Position numbers and translations under genes: made by a program. The notes beneath the pieces are model-generated. The model had not been told where the DNA came from, did no database searches, and saw only the letters and a program-made list of their open reading frames with translations. Below, in pieces: positions 1 to 7,113 of a DNA stretch of 31,075 nucleotides. Each line of letters begins with the position of its first letter. Positions within the stretch are counted from its first letter, which is position 1. The stretch spans positions 1 through 31,075 of the forward strand of contig JAJYZD010000008.1 of assembly GCA_021800315.1 (NCBI GenBank), given 5' to 3'. Origin of the DNA: Bacillota bacterium. GTDB lineage: Bacteria > Bacillota > Desulfotomaculia > Desulfotomaculales > JAJYZD01.

Positions 1-24
1 CAACGAGCCCTGGCTGGTTTCCAT
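1..24 (-). CDS. Possible start of a leftward gene (partial, 8 codons)
   Basis: An ATG at 24-22 on the minus strand opens an uninterrupted frame (M-E-T-S-Q-G-S-L) that runs off the left edge. A purine-rich GAGGCGGTG lies a few bases upstream, and a complete promoter with a palindrome sits further upstream at 39-92, which is the reason for calling a gene start here. Eight codons are too few to assign a family. Confidence 0.3.
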
Positions 25-38
25 ATGACCACACCGCC

Positions 39-92
39 TCTGGTTGTATATCATACAACCAGATTATAGCACACACCTTAGCCTGTGGTCAA
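39..92 (-). promoter_or_regulatory. Leftward promoter with palindromic operator
   Basis: On the minus strand TTGACC (92-87) is followed after 18 bases by TATAAT (68-63), a near-consensus housekeeping promoter. Directly downstream, covering the expected start of transcription, lies a perfect inverted repeat: TCTGGTTGTAT, a 3-base centre, then ATACAACCAGA (39-63). A palindrome there is the usual layout of a repressor operator; the ATAC-type half-sites recall GntR-family sites. The regulated gene would be the one starting at 24 and leaving the window. The regulator's identity is inference. Confidence 0.6.
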
Positions 93-143
93 ATACTTTT
101 TTTCCCTCACAACGTTGTCCTGCACCCCTTGACAGGCTACGGC

Positions 144-172
144 TTGACGGTACGGGGCCGATGCTATACAAT
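144..172 (+). promoter_or_regulatory. Promoter of tRNA-Thr
   Basis: TTGACG (144-149) and TACAAT (167-172) are separated by 17 bases, and the tRNA begins 15 bases further on. A second TTGACA at 129-134 has no -10 element at a suitable distance. Confidence 0.6.
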
Positions 173-187
173 AAGGGTGTGGAACGT

Positions 188-262
188 GCTGATGTGGCTC
201 AGGGGTAGAGCAGCGCACTCGTAATGCGCAGGTCGTGGGTTCGAATCCCACCATCAGCTCCA
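188..262 (+). tRNA. tRNA-Thr (anticodon CGU)
   Basis: The cloverleaf folds fully. The acceptor stem pairs GCTGATG (188-194) with CATCAGC (252-258). The anticodon arm GCGCA-CTCGTAA-TGCGC presents CGT at loop positions 3-5, reading ACG threonine codons. The T arm is GTGGG-TTCGAAT-CCCAC. The discriminator is T259 and the CCA end (260-262) is encoded. It stands alone with its own promoter. A GC hairpin (278-295) with a T run at 307-311 lies downstream and may terminate the transcript, though the 12-base gap to the T run makes that weak. Confidence 0.95.
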
Positions 263-1588
263 GTAAAATCAAGGCTTCCGGGGTTTTCGTCCCGGGGCCC
301 TCTTCGTTTTTGGTGCCCTCTCGAAAAGACGAATTTCCCATGATAGAAGTGCACAACATTCGAGGGGCGCGTGTCCACCCACGATATTAGTGGAAAGGCC
401 AAGCAATAAGCAGATAGAAAGGAATAATTAAGCCAGGCGCTTTGCCACGGTAATGTATCACTATTTTTGCCCCTCGCTCGTCGAGCAGGCGCACTAGCTG
501 CCAAACCTTATTCCCAATTCACATCCTCGCTTATTTACTTACGCGGACTAACCTATGTTGGTGCCTCCAGGAGACTTAGGGACCCGGGTTACCAACGAAT
601 TCAATTACTTCGATGCTAACCGTACCCGCAGTCGCGTTCCCCCCGTTAAAGGTATTACGCAGTTGCTTAGCAATCTATTCAATGATTTGTGCATGTTGCC
701 GAAAACTCCCAGGCGGCACCTTGCGCTTTATCTTAGGCCTGACAAAAGGCACTTTTCCAGCCTGTCTCATCGCCGTCTTACTTCCCCCGACTTCATTCAG
801 CAAAAAGACACTGCGTTCCAGACCAGGTCTCACTCTTGCGATAATCACCGTTGGCAATACCGGATCCATCCATCGATCCATCTACAATACCCCTTTCTCG
901 CCTATATTGTGGTACACCCCCATAAAGTCTTCGGACTCCCCGTTGCGGTAACTTGACCTGACGTTCGCCAGACGCTCGGCATATTTGTCCACCAAACGGC
1001 TGTACCTAATTCTCTAACTAACTAAGAACAGCACAATTGACACCTCTCCTAAAATTATGATCATCGAAAAGAACAAATTTGAAATTAGTGGGTCAGGGCC
1101 GGAATGTATACTACGGCTACCCCCCCTAATAACAGAATCCCCGTGGTAAACGTAAAGCAAAGTATTGCTTCAATTCTCTGGCTCACCATTGTTCCTCCTC
1201 TTTACCGTTTCTGGGATCTCTACTGGGTACATGTTAACACGGAAAAATTAATACTATCTGAAGAGATCGTTAAAATATAAGAAAACTTCCTCCCATCATA
1301 TTAGAGTCATAGCAAATTCTTACAAACCTTTACGTATAGCTATGGGTTTGTGCTAATCATCACGACTGAAATTGTGGTAGGAGGCCGATTTGGAGCTGTT
1401 GTGCCCCACAAAAATATTCTTCTCTCCATGTAATCCCTCCGTACAAAAAAGTGCCTCCCTCTTTGTACTTGATCCCGTGATCGATGGGAAAACATCGCGT
1501 GGGTCATTGTGAGACCTATCTTTCGCAAGGCGGTGTCTGGTCTCAGGTAATTGAGCAAGCGGGACTAATTTTCGCAAGAGCCCTTGCC
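263..1588. other. Gene-poor, AT-richer tract
   Basis: About 1.3 kb without a convincing standard gene. Open frames exist on both strands (for example 555-956 plus and 675-881 minus), but their compositions do not look protein-like, and they lack ribosome binding sites. GC content is visibly lower than in the rest of the window. The only feature with a good translation signal is the 34-codon ORF at 1085-1189 (minus). A minus-strand frame at 882-1013 reads like the C-terminus of a real protein. The tract looks like a decayed region next to a tRNA gene. Confidence 0.5.
1085..1189 (-). CDS. 34-residue single-pass membrane micropeptide (unrecognised)
   Basis: The ATG at 1189-1187 is preceded by GAGGAGG four bases upstream, the best translation signal in this gene-poor tract. 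The product has a short polar N-terminus (MVSQRIEA), one hydrophobic segment of about 24 residues rich in Leu, Val, Gly and Phe (about 9-32), and a two-residue polar tail ending at TAA. It would be a small inner-membrane peptide with little outside the bilayer. I do not recognise a family. Chance open frames of this size are common, so the call rests on the combination of RBS and an uninterrupted transmembrane segment. Confidence 0.35.
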   Translation of the reverse strand: MVSQRIEAILCFTFTTGILLLGGVAVVYIPALTH

Positions 1589-1651
1589 ATAATCGAATTG
1601 CAAGATGTGGATTTTTACTACCGGGGCGACGCGGCCGGTGTCAACGCCCTG
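1589..1651 (+). pseudogene. N-terminal scrap of an ABC transporter ATPase
   Basis: The codons read I-I-E-L-Q-D-V-D-F-Y-Y-R-G-D-A-A-G-V-N-A-L. This matches the opening of many ABC ATPases (M-I-E-L-x-D-V-x-F-x-Y plus a short insert and x-A-L), especially the cobalt/ECF-type ones. The expected ATG is ATA. The similarity stops at 1651, before any Walker A motif, and the frame then runs into the antisense of the neighbouring methyltransferase remnant. It is best read as a truncated relic left by a deletion. The family call is by eye from 21 residues. Confidence 0.35.
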
Positions 1652-1668
1652 CTGGCCATGGCTGCCGG

Positions 1669-2255
1669 TCAACAACCTTGCTTTCTCAGGGATATCTCCA
1701 TGCCCATAGCGGCCTCCAGGATGTCACACCTGGCGAATTTGCTTTTGGCGGCGAGTTCTCTGATCTCGGCGGGGGTGTAAGCCATCTTGACCAGCATGAA
1801 CTTAAAGGATAACTTGGTGAATAACGAATCAACCAGGCTCAGACCCATGGCGTCGACGCCCTCCTTGATCTCCCGCCAGGAGGAGTTCCGCCGCAGGTCC
1901 TCAATCAAGGCTTTGCCCCCGGGCTTCAGGACCCGGAAGATTTCGTCGGGAACCTGCACCGGATCCGGAAAGTTCTTGAAAGCGGCGGTGCAGACAACGA
2001 AGTCGAAGTTATCGTCTTGCAAGGGCATCCGGCCCGCGTCTCCCTGGCGGAAGTCCACCTGTCCAGGTAGCCCGGCCCCGGGGCGATTTCGAGCACGTGG
2101 GCGCCCGGCCGCAAATAGCCGCTGACCTTTTGGGCCCACGATTTGTACTGTTCCATGTTCTTGCGGGTCGTCCTGGCGTACCAGTGGGCCATGGATCCGT
2201 CAATGGTCAGACTCTTACGGCTCCGGTAGCGGGTCACGGGGTTTTCGTTCATCAT
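1669..2255 (-). pseudogene. SAM-dependent methyltransferase, internal deletion and frameshift
   Basis: The start is ATG 2255 (or 2252), with AGGGGGGA upstream. The first frame gives about 62 residues ending in the class I methyltransferase SAM motif (LEIAPGPGYL). At about 2065-2070 the sequence jumps to another frame, which carries the rest of a methyltransferase: QVDFRQGDAGRMPL, then a DFVV.. segment, then RVLKPGG, ending at the TGA at 1669. In the family about 30 residues, including the ribose-binding acidic strand, normally separate these parts, so roughly 100 bases are missing and the frame is broken. No functional enzyme is expected. It lies 32 bp downstream of the second bactofilin gene on the same strand and was probably the last gene of that operon. 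Confidence 0.75.
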
Positions 2256-2287
2256 CCCTGGTTCCCCCCTGGATATTGGTTCGCGGT

Positions 2288-3028
2288 CTAACCGGAACCG
2301 GTCTTCTTGAGTTCCTTGACTTGGGAGTCGTCGTTGCGCTCCAGGACGTCCCGGTATTCGACCAGGTCGATGTGACAACCTGGTCCCAGCCGGACGTTGT
2401 TTCCCCGCACCACTTGGACCGTGCTGTATTCCAGGTAGACGTCGTCGGCCTCGATGGTTTCCGCGACCAGGCCGGCCGTCGAATGGAACAGGATGGAGGC
2501 GAGGAGTCTGGTCAGGATATTCGGATTGTTCCCGCGGACGGTGACCTTTTCGCCGCCGATTTCCCGCACCCGGGTGCCGCCGGGGGAAAGAACGTCAATG
2601 TCGCCGGCATTCAGCATGCCGCCGATGTGGAAAACGCCCCGGCTGGTGAAAGTTTCTGACTGGCAATCACCCTTTATCTTTACGTGGCCTGATATTTCCA
2701 CTTCCTCGGCCGCTATATTGCTGTCGAGGCGGGAAAATCCCCCGACGCTCATCCGTTTAACCGCAATGTCCCCGGCTATTTTGGAAAACCCGCTGACCGC
2801 CAATCCATCCGAGTGCCAGGCGCCCTTGACGATGGCCACACCGTTTATCCTGCCGTCCTTGGCCGTAATGTTGCCGTGGACCCTGGCGACACCATCGACA
2901 TTGAAGTTCAGACAATCGATATCTCCGGTTATTTTCGCCGTCCCCTCGATCAACACGTTGCCGAAAACGCCCCCCGACGCGCTGCCGGCGCCGGAGATCT
3001 CCAGGTTGTTCCTGACTTCGTTTTCCAT
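2288..3028 (-). CDS. Bactofilin-like polymer-forming protein (YhbF/BacF type)
   Basis: The 246-residue product is dominated by short beta-strand repeats with the G-x-[AV]-x-[IV]-x-G-x-[IL] rhythm of bactofilins, such as ITGDIDCLNF and ISGHVKIKGD. These fold into a right-handed beta-helix that polymerises without nucleotide. The C-terminal part (about 165-235) carries VVRGNNVRLGPGC and DLVEYRD, shared with the upstream paralogue. ATG 3028 is chosen because GGGAGG lies 6 bases upstream; a TTG at 3043 would overlap that site. It is the third gene of a minus-strand cluster with a YhbD-like regulator. In B. subtilis the YhbE/YhbF pair (BacE/BacF) has been tied to flagellar assembly and motility. 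The protein is expected in the cytoplasm or at the membrane face. Confidence 0.82.
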   Translation of the reverse strand: MENEVRNNLEISGAGSASGGVFGNVLIEGTAKITGDIDCLNFNVDGVARVHGNITAKDGRINGVAIVKGAWHSDGLAVSGFSKIAGDIAVKRMSVGGFSRLDSNIAAEEVEISGHVKIKGDCQSETFTSRGVFHIGGMLNAGDIDVLSPGGTRVREIGGEKVTVRGNNPNILTRLLASILFHSTAGLVAETIEADDVYLEYSTVQVVRGNNVRLGPGCHIDLVEYRDVLERNDDSQVKELKKTGSG

Positions 3029-3069
3029 GATCAGACCTCCCAACCAGCCATTATCCGGTCAATATCTGC

Positions 3070-3801
3070 CTATTTCGCTGCAATCCTCTTCGTTTCCCCG
3101 GCTTTGGCCCCCTTGTCCTTCTGGAAGCTGTCCCGGTATTCAACCAGGTCAACCTCGCAGTCCGGTCCCATGGTGATGTTGTTTCCCCGCACGACTTTGG
3201 CCTTGACCAGCTCCAGGTGGATATCGTCACCTTCGATGGTTCCGGCCGTGAAAGCGCCGGGTTGACGGAAAATCTTCAGCAATCTCTGCAGGCCGAAGGG
3301 AACCTGGATCCTTATATTGATGTTTTCGCCGCCGATTTCCCCGGCCCGGGAACCGTAATGCCTTATGTCGATGGTGCCGGCGTTGAGCATGCCGTTTATG
3401 GCTACGGTCCCCCTGGCGACGAAGGATTCGGCTTCGCAGCCGCCCCTGGTTGCCAGGTAGCCGCTTATATTGATCGACTCCGCCGTAACATTCCCGGCAA
3501 TATCGGCCTGACCGCTGATGTTGATTTTCCGCGCGGCAAGGTCGCCCCGGCCGGTGAAGCTCCCGCTTATCCTAACCTCGTCCGCCCGCAGGTTTCCTCC
3601 AATGGCGGCGTGGCCGCTTACCCTGAGGGTTTTGGTTTTCAGACTGCCTTGGACTTCGGAGGAACCGCTGATCCGAAAGTCGGCGCAGTTCAGGTCGCCG
3701 TTGATTTCCGCCTGGCCGGACACCGTGACCTGGTTGAAAGTCCCGCCCGCGACCGTGGTGGAGCCGGCAATTTTCAAGTCCTGCCGGGTTTCTTCGGCCA
3801 T
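3070..3801 (-). CDS. Bactofilin-like polymer-forming protein (YhbE/BacE type)
   Basis: This is a 243-residue tandem paralogue of the gene downstream. The N-terminus (EETRQDLKIAGSTTVAGG) matches the start of its partner, and the body repeats the bactofilin beta-helix pattern (INGDLNCADF, ISGSFTGRGD, ISGQADIAGN). The C-terminal VVRGNNITMGPDC and DLVEYRDS are conserved between the two. The start ATG 3801 lies one base after the stop codon of the YhbD-like gene, so the two are probably translationally coupled; the RBS (GCGGGG) is weak, as is common in coupled pairs. The gap to the next gene is 41 bases. The paralogues may co-polymerise (inference). No transmembrane segment or signal peptide is visible. 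Confidence 0.82.
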   Translation of the reverse strand: MAEETRQDLKIAGSTTVAGGTFNQVTVSGQAEINGDLNCADFRISGSSEVQGSLKTKTLRVSGHAAIGGNLRADEVRISGSFTGRGDLAARKINISGQADIAGNVTAESINISGYLATRGGCEAESFVARGTVAINGMLNAGTIDIRHYGSRAGEIGGENINIRIQVPFGLQRLLKIFRQPGAFTAGTIEGDDIHLELVKAKVVRGNNITMGPDCEVDLVEYRDSFQKDKGAKAGETKRIAAK

Positions 3802-3802
3802 C

Positions 3803-4438
3803 TTACATACCCCGCTTGCTTATTTTCGCTTTCAATTCCTCGATGCAGCCCGCCAGGTTCAGCCGGGCGGCGACCCTGGTGCCCTTTTCGAAGCTGATCC
3901 GGCTGGGAGCGGACACCAGCAGGCAGGTGGCGATGCCCAGCTTGCGCAGGAAAAACAGTTCGCAATTCTTACCCTCGAACGTCTGATATTCGTCTTCCAG
4001 TAACTGCAACAGTGTTTTGCCTTCGTCCAGACTGACCAGGCCCGTGGCGAGCATCTTTTCCAGCACATACAGGTAGAGGATCTTTTCGAAGGAAAACACC
4101 GGGACATCTCCATAATGTTGCAAGAAAAGATCCAGGGCTATCCCTGAAACAATGCCGCTCTCGCGGACCTGTTCCCCGGTCAGGACCACCTCGGCCGGGT
4201 TGGGGGAAAACAGGTCGGCCAGGTCGTCCAGGGACCGGTCCTCTTTCATGTTCTTGATCTTGTCGATCCTGACCATGATCCTGTCCCGGGGAAAGAACGT
4301 CTCCTGGCCGGTAAACGTGGATTTTCTAATGAACCACTCCTCGGGAATCAGGTTCTTTCGTTTCCACCGGTACAGCTGACCGTACGAGATCCCGGTCGCT
4401 TCCAGCAATTCCTTCTTGGAAATGAGGTCCTGGTCCAT
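3803..4438 (-). CDS. yhbD: YhbD-like DNA-binding regulator (DUF4004, MerR-type HTH)
   Basis: The 211-residue protein opens with DLISKKELLEATGISYGQLY, a MerR-like winged-helix module (about residues 4-45), followed by WKRKNLIPEEWF and a FTGQETFFPR stretch typical of YhbD. The rest is helical, with no recognised catalytic motif; it would hold the dimerisation or sensing domain. ATG 4438 is preferred over ATG 4462: the former begins like YhbD of Bacillus and has GGGGGTG upstream, while the latter has no RBS. It leads the yhbD-bacE-bacF cluster. The inverted repeat at 4466-4485, lying between the -35 and -10 regions, is a likely autoregulatory site, as in MerR-family promoters. The regulatory role is inference. 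Confidence 0.8.
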   Translation of the reverse strand: MDQDLISKKELLEATGISYGQLYRWKRKNLIPEEWFIRKSTFTGQETFFPRDRIMVRIDKIKNMKEDRSLDDLADLFSPNPAEVVLTGEQVRESGIVSGIALDLFLQHYGDVPVFSFEKILYLYVLEKMLATGLVSLDEGKTLLQLLEDEYQTFEGKNCELFFLRKLGIATCLLVSAPSRISFEKGTRVAARLNLAGCIEELKAKISKRGM

Positions 4439-4465
4439 CGTGCTAAACACCCCCGGTGCCATAAG

Positions 4466-4492
4466 CGTAACATAACACTGTTACGATGTCAA
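4466..4492 (-). promoter_or_regulatory. Promoter/operator of the yhbD-bactofilin cluster
   Basis: On the minus strand TTGACA (4492-4487) is a consensus -35 box. Immediately downstream lies an inverted repeat with 7-base arms, CGTAACA and TGTTACG (4466-4472 and 4479-4485), around a 6-base centre. Possible -10 elements overlap or follow the repeat and are poor matches at a normal or slightly long spacing. A dyad between -35 and -10 is the arrangement used by MerR-type activators, and the first gene encodes a MerR-like protein. A further hairpin (arms GGTAAGG and CCTTACC, 4495-4515) lies just upstream. Confidence 0.5.
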
Positions 4493-4641
4493 CAGGTAAG
4501 GGCGGTGGCCTTACCATTTGAGGATCCCTGACGGGTACCCGTGGTTCTCAATAATGGGAAATTTTTGGTACCAACCGGTGACCCCAGGCCCGCCCGGTTA
4601 ATAGGATAATGGAGACGAAATTGGGCACAGGGGAGATTCAA

Positions 4642-5961
4642 TTGACCTTACGCGTCCGCAAAAAGGCGGTGTTTTCCCCGGTACGGACGGGTCTGACGCC
4701 GTTCGAGATTCGCCGGGCCTATAACATCCCCCGTCATCTGAACGGTTCCGGGCAGACCATCGCGCTCCTGGAATTCGGTAGCGGCTGTTCCCGGAGCGAC
4801 ATCGACACTTTCGTCCGAAGCTTCCAGGGAATTTTCGACTATGATCTGCATTTTGTAAGTCTTGACGGGGCGGACAACAACGGCGATGCAAGCCCCGATG
4901 ACATGGAGGCCACGCTGGATATCGAATGGGTCCTGGCAATGGCTCCCAGTGTCAGGATAGTGGTTTACGAAGCGCCTGGCGTCCGGACCTACGGGGAGTT
5001 CGGCCGAAACCTCCTGGCGGTCCTGCGGTACGTGGTTAATGACCGGGTGCACAAACCCTCGGTGATCTCCATCTCTTACGGTGATGCCGAGGAAAACTTC
5101 ATCGACGCGGGGTACGCGGAAGTGGAGAATGTTTTGACCCAGGCCGCCGCCAAAGGCATATCCGTTTTTATATCCTCCGGCGACCAGGGCGCCTACGGCT
5201 CGCACCGGCTGGACGGAGAAAAGGTCCCCCGGGTGGATTTTCCCGCTTCCTGCCCCCACGCCATGGCGGTGGGCGGTACCTCCCTGGCGGTAAATCCTTA
5301 CGCGGAAACCGCCTGGACCTACTGGGGGCCGCGAAACGGCGGGGCCACCGGCGGGGGTTTTTCCCGCCTTTTCCCCGCCCCGTATTACCAACTGTCCCAC
5401 CTGGTGCGCTACAAGGAGACCGGGCGCGGGGTTCCGGACGTGGCGGCGGTGGCCGACCCGGCCAACGGTTGCCAGGTGGTGTTCGAGGGACGTCCCCAGG
5501 TTGTGGGAGGTACTTCCCTGTCCGCGCCCATCTGGGCCGGAATCACCGCGCTGGTCAACCAGGCCACCGGCAAGCGGGCGGGGCTCTTCACGCCGGCGTT
5601 GTACCAGAATGCCTCGCCCATGCGCGACATCACCCAGGGCAACAACAACTTCAACTCTGTCCTGGGCTACCAGGCCGGGCCGGGTTGGGATCCGTGCACG
5701 GGGCTCGGTTCCCCCGATGTCGGCAAGCTGATCGATCTGCTTGCCGGCAAGCCGGTCGAGTCCGGCTACGTCACCACTATCAGGTTGACCGCCGGCCAGA
5801 GGCAGTACACGGTGAACAGAAGGTCGAAGTGGATGGAAGCGGCGCCCATACTGGTTTCGCCGGGCCAATTATACGTTTCCGTCCGGGTTCTGGCCGATAT
5901 CCTGGGGGCGCGCAGGATCGAGTGGGAGGATGCAACCAAGACGGCTGTCATCAGGAAATAA
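4642..5961 (+). CDS. Sedolisin-type (S53) serine peptidase with C-terminal stalk-like domain
   Basis: The 439-residue protein has the sedolisin/kumamolisin fold signatures. These are the catalytic Glu and Asp four residues apart (E89 and D93 in DMEATLDIEW), the oxyanion-hole Asp in SSGDQG (D181), the nucleophile in GGTSLSAP (S292), and the calcium site near RDITQG (D329) and GPGWDPCTGLGSPD. Residues about 380-439 form a small beta domain like the copper-amine-oxidase N-terminal/stalk domain common in Gram-positive surface proteins. No signal peptide and no pro-domain precede the catalytic domain, which begins almost at once (LTPFEIRRAYNIP). The TTG at 4642 is chosen because GGGGAG lies six bases before it; an in-frame ATG at 4609 has no RBS. 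A holin-like gene follows 45 bases downstream. Substrate unknown; S53 enzymes usually work at acidic pH. Confidence 0.85.
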   Translation: MTLRVRKKAVFSPVRTGLTPFEIRRAYNIPRHLNGSGQTIALLEFGSGCSRSDIDTFVRSFQGIFDYDLHFVSLDGADNNGDASPDDMEATLDIEWVLAMAPSVRIVVYEAPGVRTYGEFGRNLLAVLRYVVNDRVHKPSVISISYGDAEENFIDAGYAEVENVLTQAAAKGISVFISSGDQGAYGSHRLDGEKVPRVDFPASCPHAMAVGGTSLAVNPYAETAWTYWGPRNGGATGGGFSRLFPAPYYQLSHLVRYKETGRGVPDVAAVADPANGCQVVFEGRPQVVGGTSLSAPIWAGITALVNQATGKRAGLFTPALYQNASPMRDITQGNNNFNSVLGYQAGPGWDPCTGLGSPDVGKLIDLLAGKPVESGYVTTIRLTAGQRQYTVNRRSKWMEAAPILVSPGQLYVSVRVLADILGARRIEWEDATKTAVIRK

Positions 5962-6006
5962 AGTACTTCGGGTAACAATAATCATCACCAGGGAAGGTGG
6001 GAAACC

Positions 6007-6336
6007 GTGGATGTTCAAACGGCGGTCTTTGCCGTCCTGAAAGATCTTGTAGTCCTGGCCGGAACGGTTCTCCTGGGATTCGTCATGAACTACGTGCACA
6101 AGTACTTCACGAACAAACAGATTGAAACCGCCAAGCAACTGGCCGTCCTGGCTGTGACCTTCGTGGAACAGGTAGCGAATTCATTGGGCCTGACCAATCC
6201 GGAGAAGCTCCGGTTGGCCATTCAAAGGGCCGAAGCCCTGGCCGCGAAAATCGGTATCAATTTAACTACCCAACAATGGGAAACTCTGATCGAGGCCGTA
6301 CTGGGCGAGCTGAAGAATATCTGGGCGGCGGCCTGA
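6007..6336 (+). CDS. Holin-like protein, LLH type
   Basis: The 109-residue product has one N-terminal transmembrane segment (about 9-29, VVLAGTVLLGFVMNYV), then a helical, charged cytoplasmic region (KQIETAKQLAVLAVTFVEQV). The layout and wording match the phage LLH-type holin family, whose members form membrane pores or are domesticated membrane proteins. The start is GTG 6007, with GGAAGGTGG upstream. It lies 45 bases after the peptidase gene and is closed by a strong terminator, so the two probably form a two-gene unit. No endolysin or other phage gene is nearby, which argues for a cellular rather than a prophage role. Pore formation is inferred from family membership. Confidence 0.7.
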   Translation: MDVQTAVFAVLKDLVVLAGTVLLGFVMNYVHKYFTNKQIETAKQLAVLAVTFVEQVANSLGLTNPEKLRLAIQRAEALAAKIGINLTTQQWETLIEAVLGELKNIWAAA

Positions 6337-6347
6337 ACCCTGCTTTC

Positions 6348-6369
6348 GGGGCCCAAGCGGCCCCTTTTT
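6348..6369 (+). terminator. Intrinsic terminator after the peptidase-holin unit
   Basis: The stem GGGGCC / GGCCCC with the 5-base loop CAAGC is followed directly by TTTTT (6365-6369). It starts 12 bases after the holin-like stop codon. Confidence 0.85.
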
Positions 6370-6382
6370 CCCGGCGGCCGGC

Positions 6383-6411
6383 TGGACAGGCAGCCCAATG
6401 CCTGGTAAAAT
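6383..6411 (+). promoter_or_regulatory. Promoter of the MBL-fold hydrolase gene
   Basis: TGGACA (6383-6388) and TAAAAT (6406-6411) are separated by 17 bases, each one base from consensus. The start codon lies 32 bases downstream. Confidence 0.65.
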
Positions 6412-6443
6412 AAGCCTGAGAATAAGGTAAAGGTGGGTGCGTC

Positions 6444-7082
6444 ATGCAGATTGAATGGTTGGGACACGCGTGTTTCTTGTTGACCGGGACCGGCGGGGTG
6501 AAGGTGTTAACCGATCCTTTCGACGAAAAGGTGGGCTATCCGCTGCCAAAGGTGGAAGTGGACGTTGTTACGGTCAGCCACCAGCATTTCGACCACAACG
6601 CCACCCATCTCCTGCCGGGGAAGCCGGCGGTGGTGGAGGGGCCGGGCCGGCACACGGCCGCGGGAATCGAAATCCGCGGTGTGGCGACCTTCCACGACCA
6701 GGAGCGGGGCGCCAACCGGGGCGCCAACACTGTTTTCGTTATCGGCATGGACGGGTTGAACGTCTGCCACCTGGGCGACCTTGGGCACAACCTTTCCCCG
6801 GAGAGTGCGGCGGAGATAGGGGCGGTGGATGTCCTGTGCGTGCCGGTGGGCGGCTTTTACACCATCGACGGCAAAGTGGCCCGGGAGACCGTCGACCAGC
6901 TCAAACCGGCCGTAATCCTGCCCATGCACTATAAATTCGACCCCGGGATGGGTATGCCCATAGCGCCTGTGGAGGACTTTCTCCAGTACTATCCCGGGGC
7001 CCGGAGGCAAAAGGCCCTGATTCTGGACAAGTCTTCCCTGACCAGGGAGTCCCAGGTGGTCGTACTCGAACTCGGAGCATAA
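6444..7082 (+). CDS. Metallo-beta-lactamase-fold metal-dependent hydrolase
   Basis: The 212-residue protein begins WLGHACFLL and carries the metal-binding motif SHQHFDHN (H46, H48, D50, H51), a later HLGDLGH segment and a distal LPMHYKF that supplies another ligand. This is the compact UPF0173/YtkL-like branch of the MBL superfamily, whose members are mostly uncharacterised hydrolases. It is predicted cytoplasmic, with no signal peptide. The start ATG 6444 follows AAGGTGGG at good spacing. It has its own promoter (6383-6411) and is isolated between a terminator and an inverted-repeat element, so context gives no substrate. Fold confidence is high; function is open. Confidence 0.85.
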   Translation: MQIEWLGHACFLLTGTGGVKVLTDPFDEKVGYPLPKVEVDVVTVSHQHFDHNATHLLPGKPAVVEGPGRHTAAGIEIRGVATFHDQERGANRGANTVFVIGMDGLNVCHLGDLGHNLSPESAAEIGAVDVLCVPVGGFYTIDGKVARETVDQLKPAVILPMHYKFDPGMGMPIAPVEDFLQYYPGARRQKALILDKSSLTRESQVVVLELGA

Positions 7083-7113
7083 GCAAAGGCCCCCTTTTCA
7101 TGGCCGGATAATT

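Noticed and set aside
78..504. Minus-strand open frames across the tRNA-Thr gene (containing GFEPTTCALRVRCSTPEP)
   Set aside because: This is the well-known spurious translation of the antisense strand of a tRNA gene; no RBS, and the tRNA explains the sequence.
555..956. Plus-strand open frames of 112-133 codons
   Set aside because: Composition rich in His, Arg, Ser and Pro without domain patterns, two overlapping frames of similar length, and no Shine-Dalgarno site. Judged non-coding.
1340..1429. Minus-strand 29-codon ORF with GGAGGG before ATG 1429
   Set aside because: The RBS is good, but the peptide (RRIFLWGTTAPNRPPTT...) shows no membrane segment or family pattern, and chance ORFs of this size are frequent.
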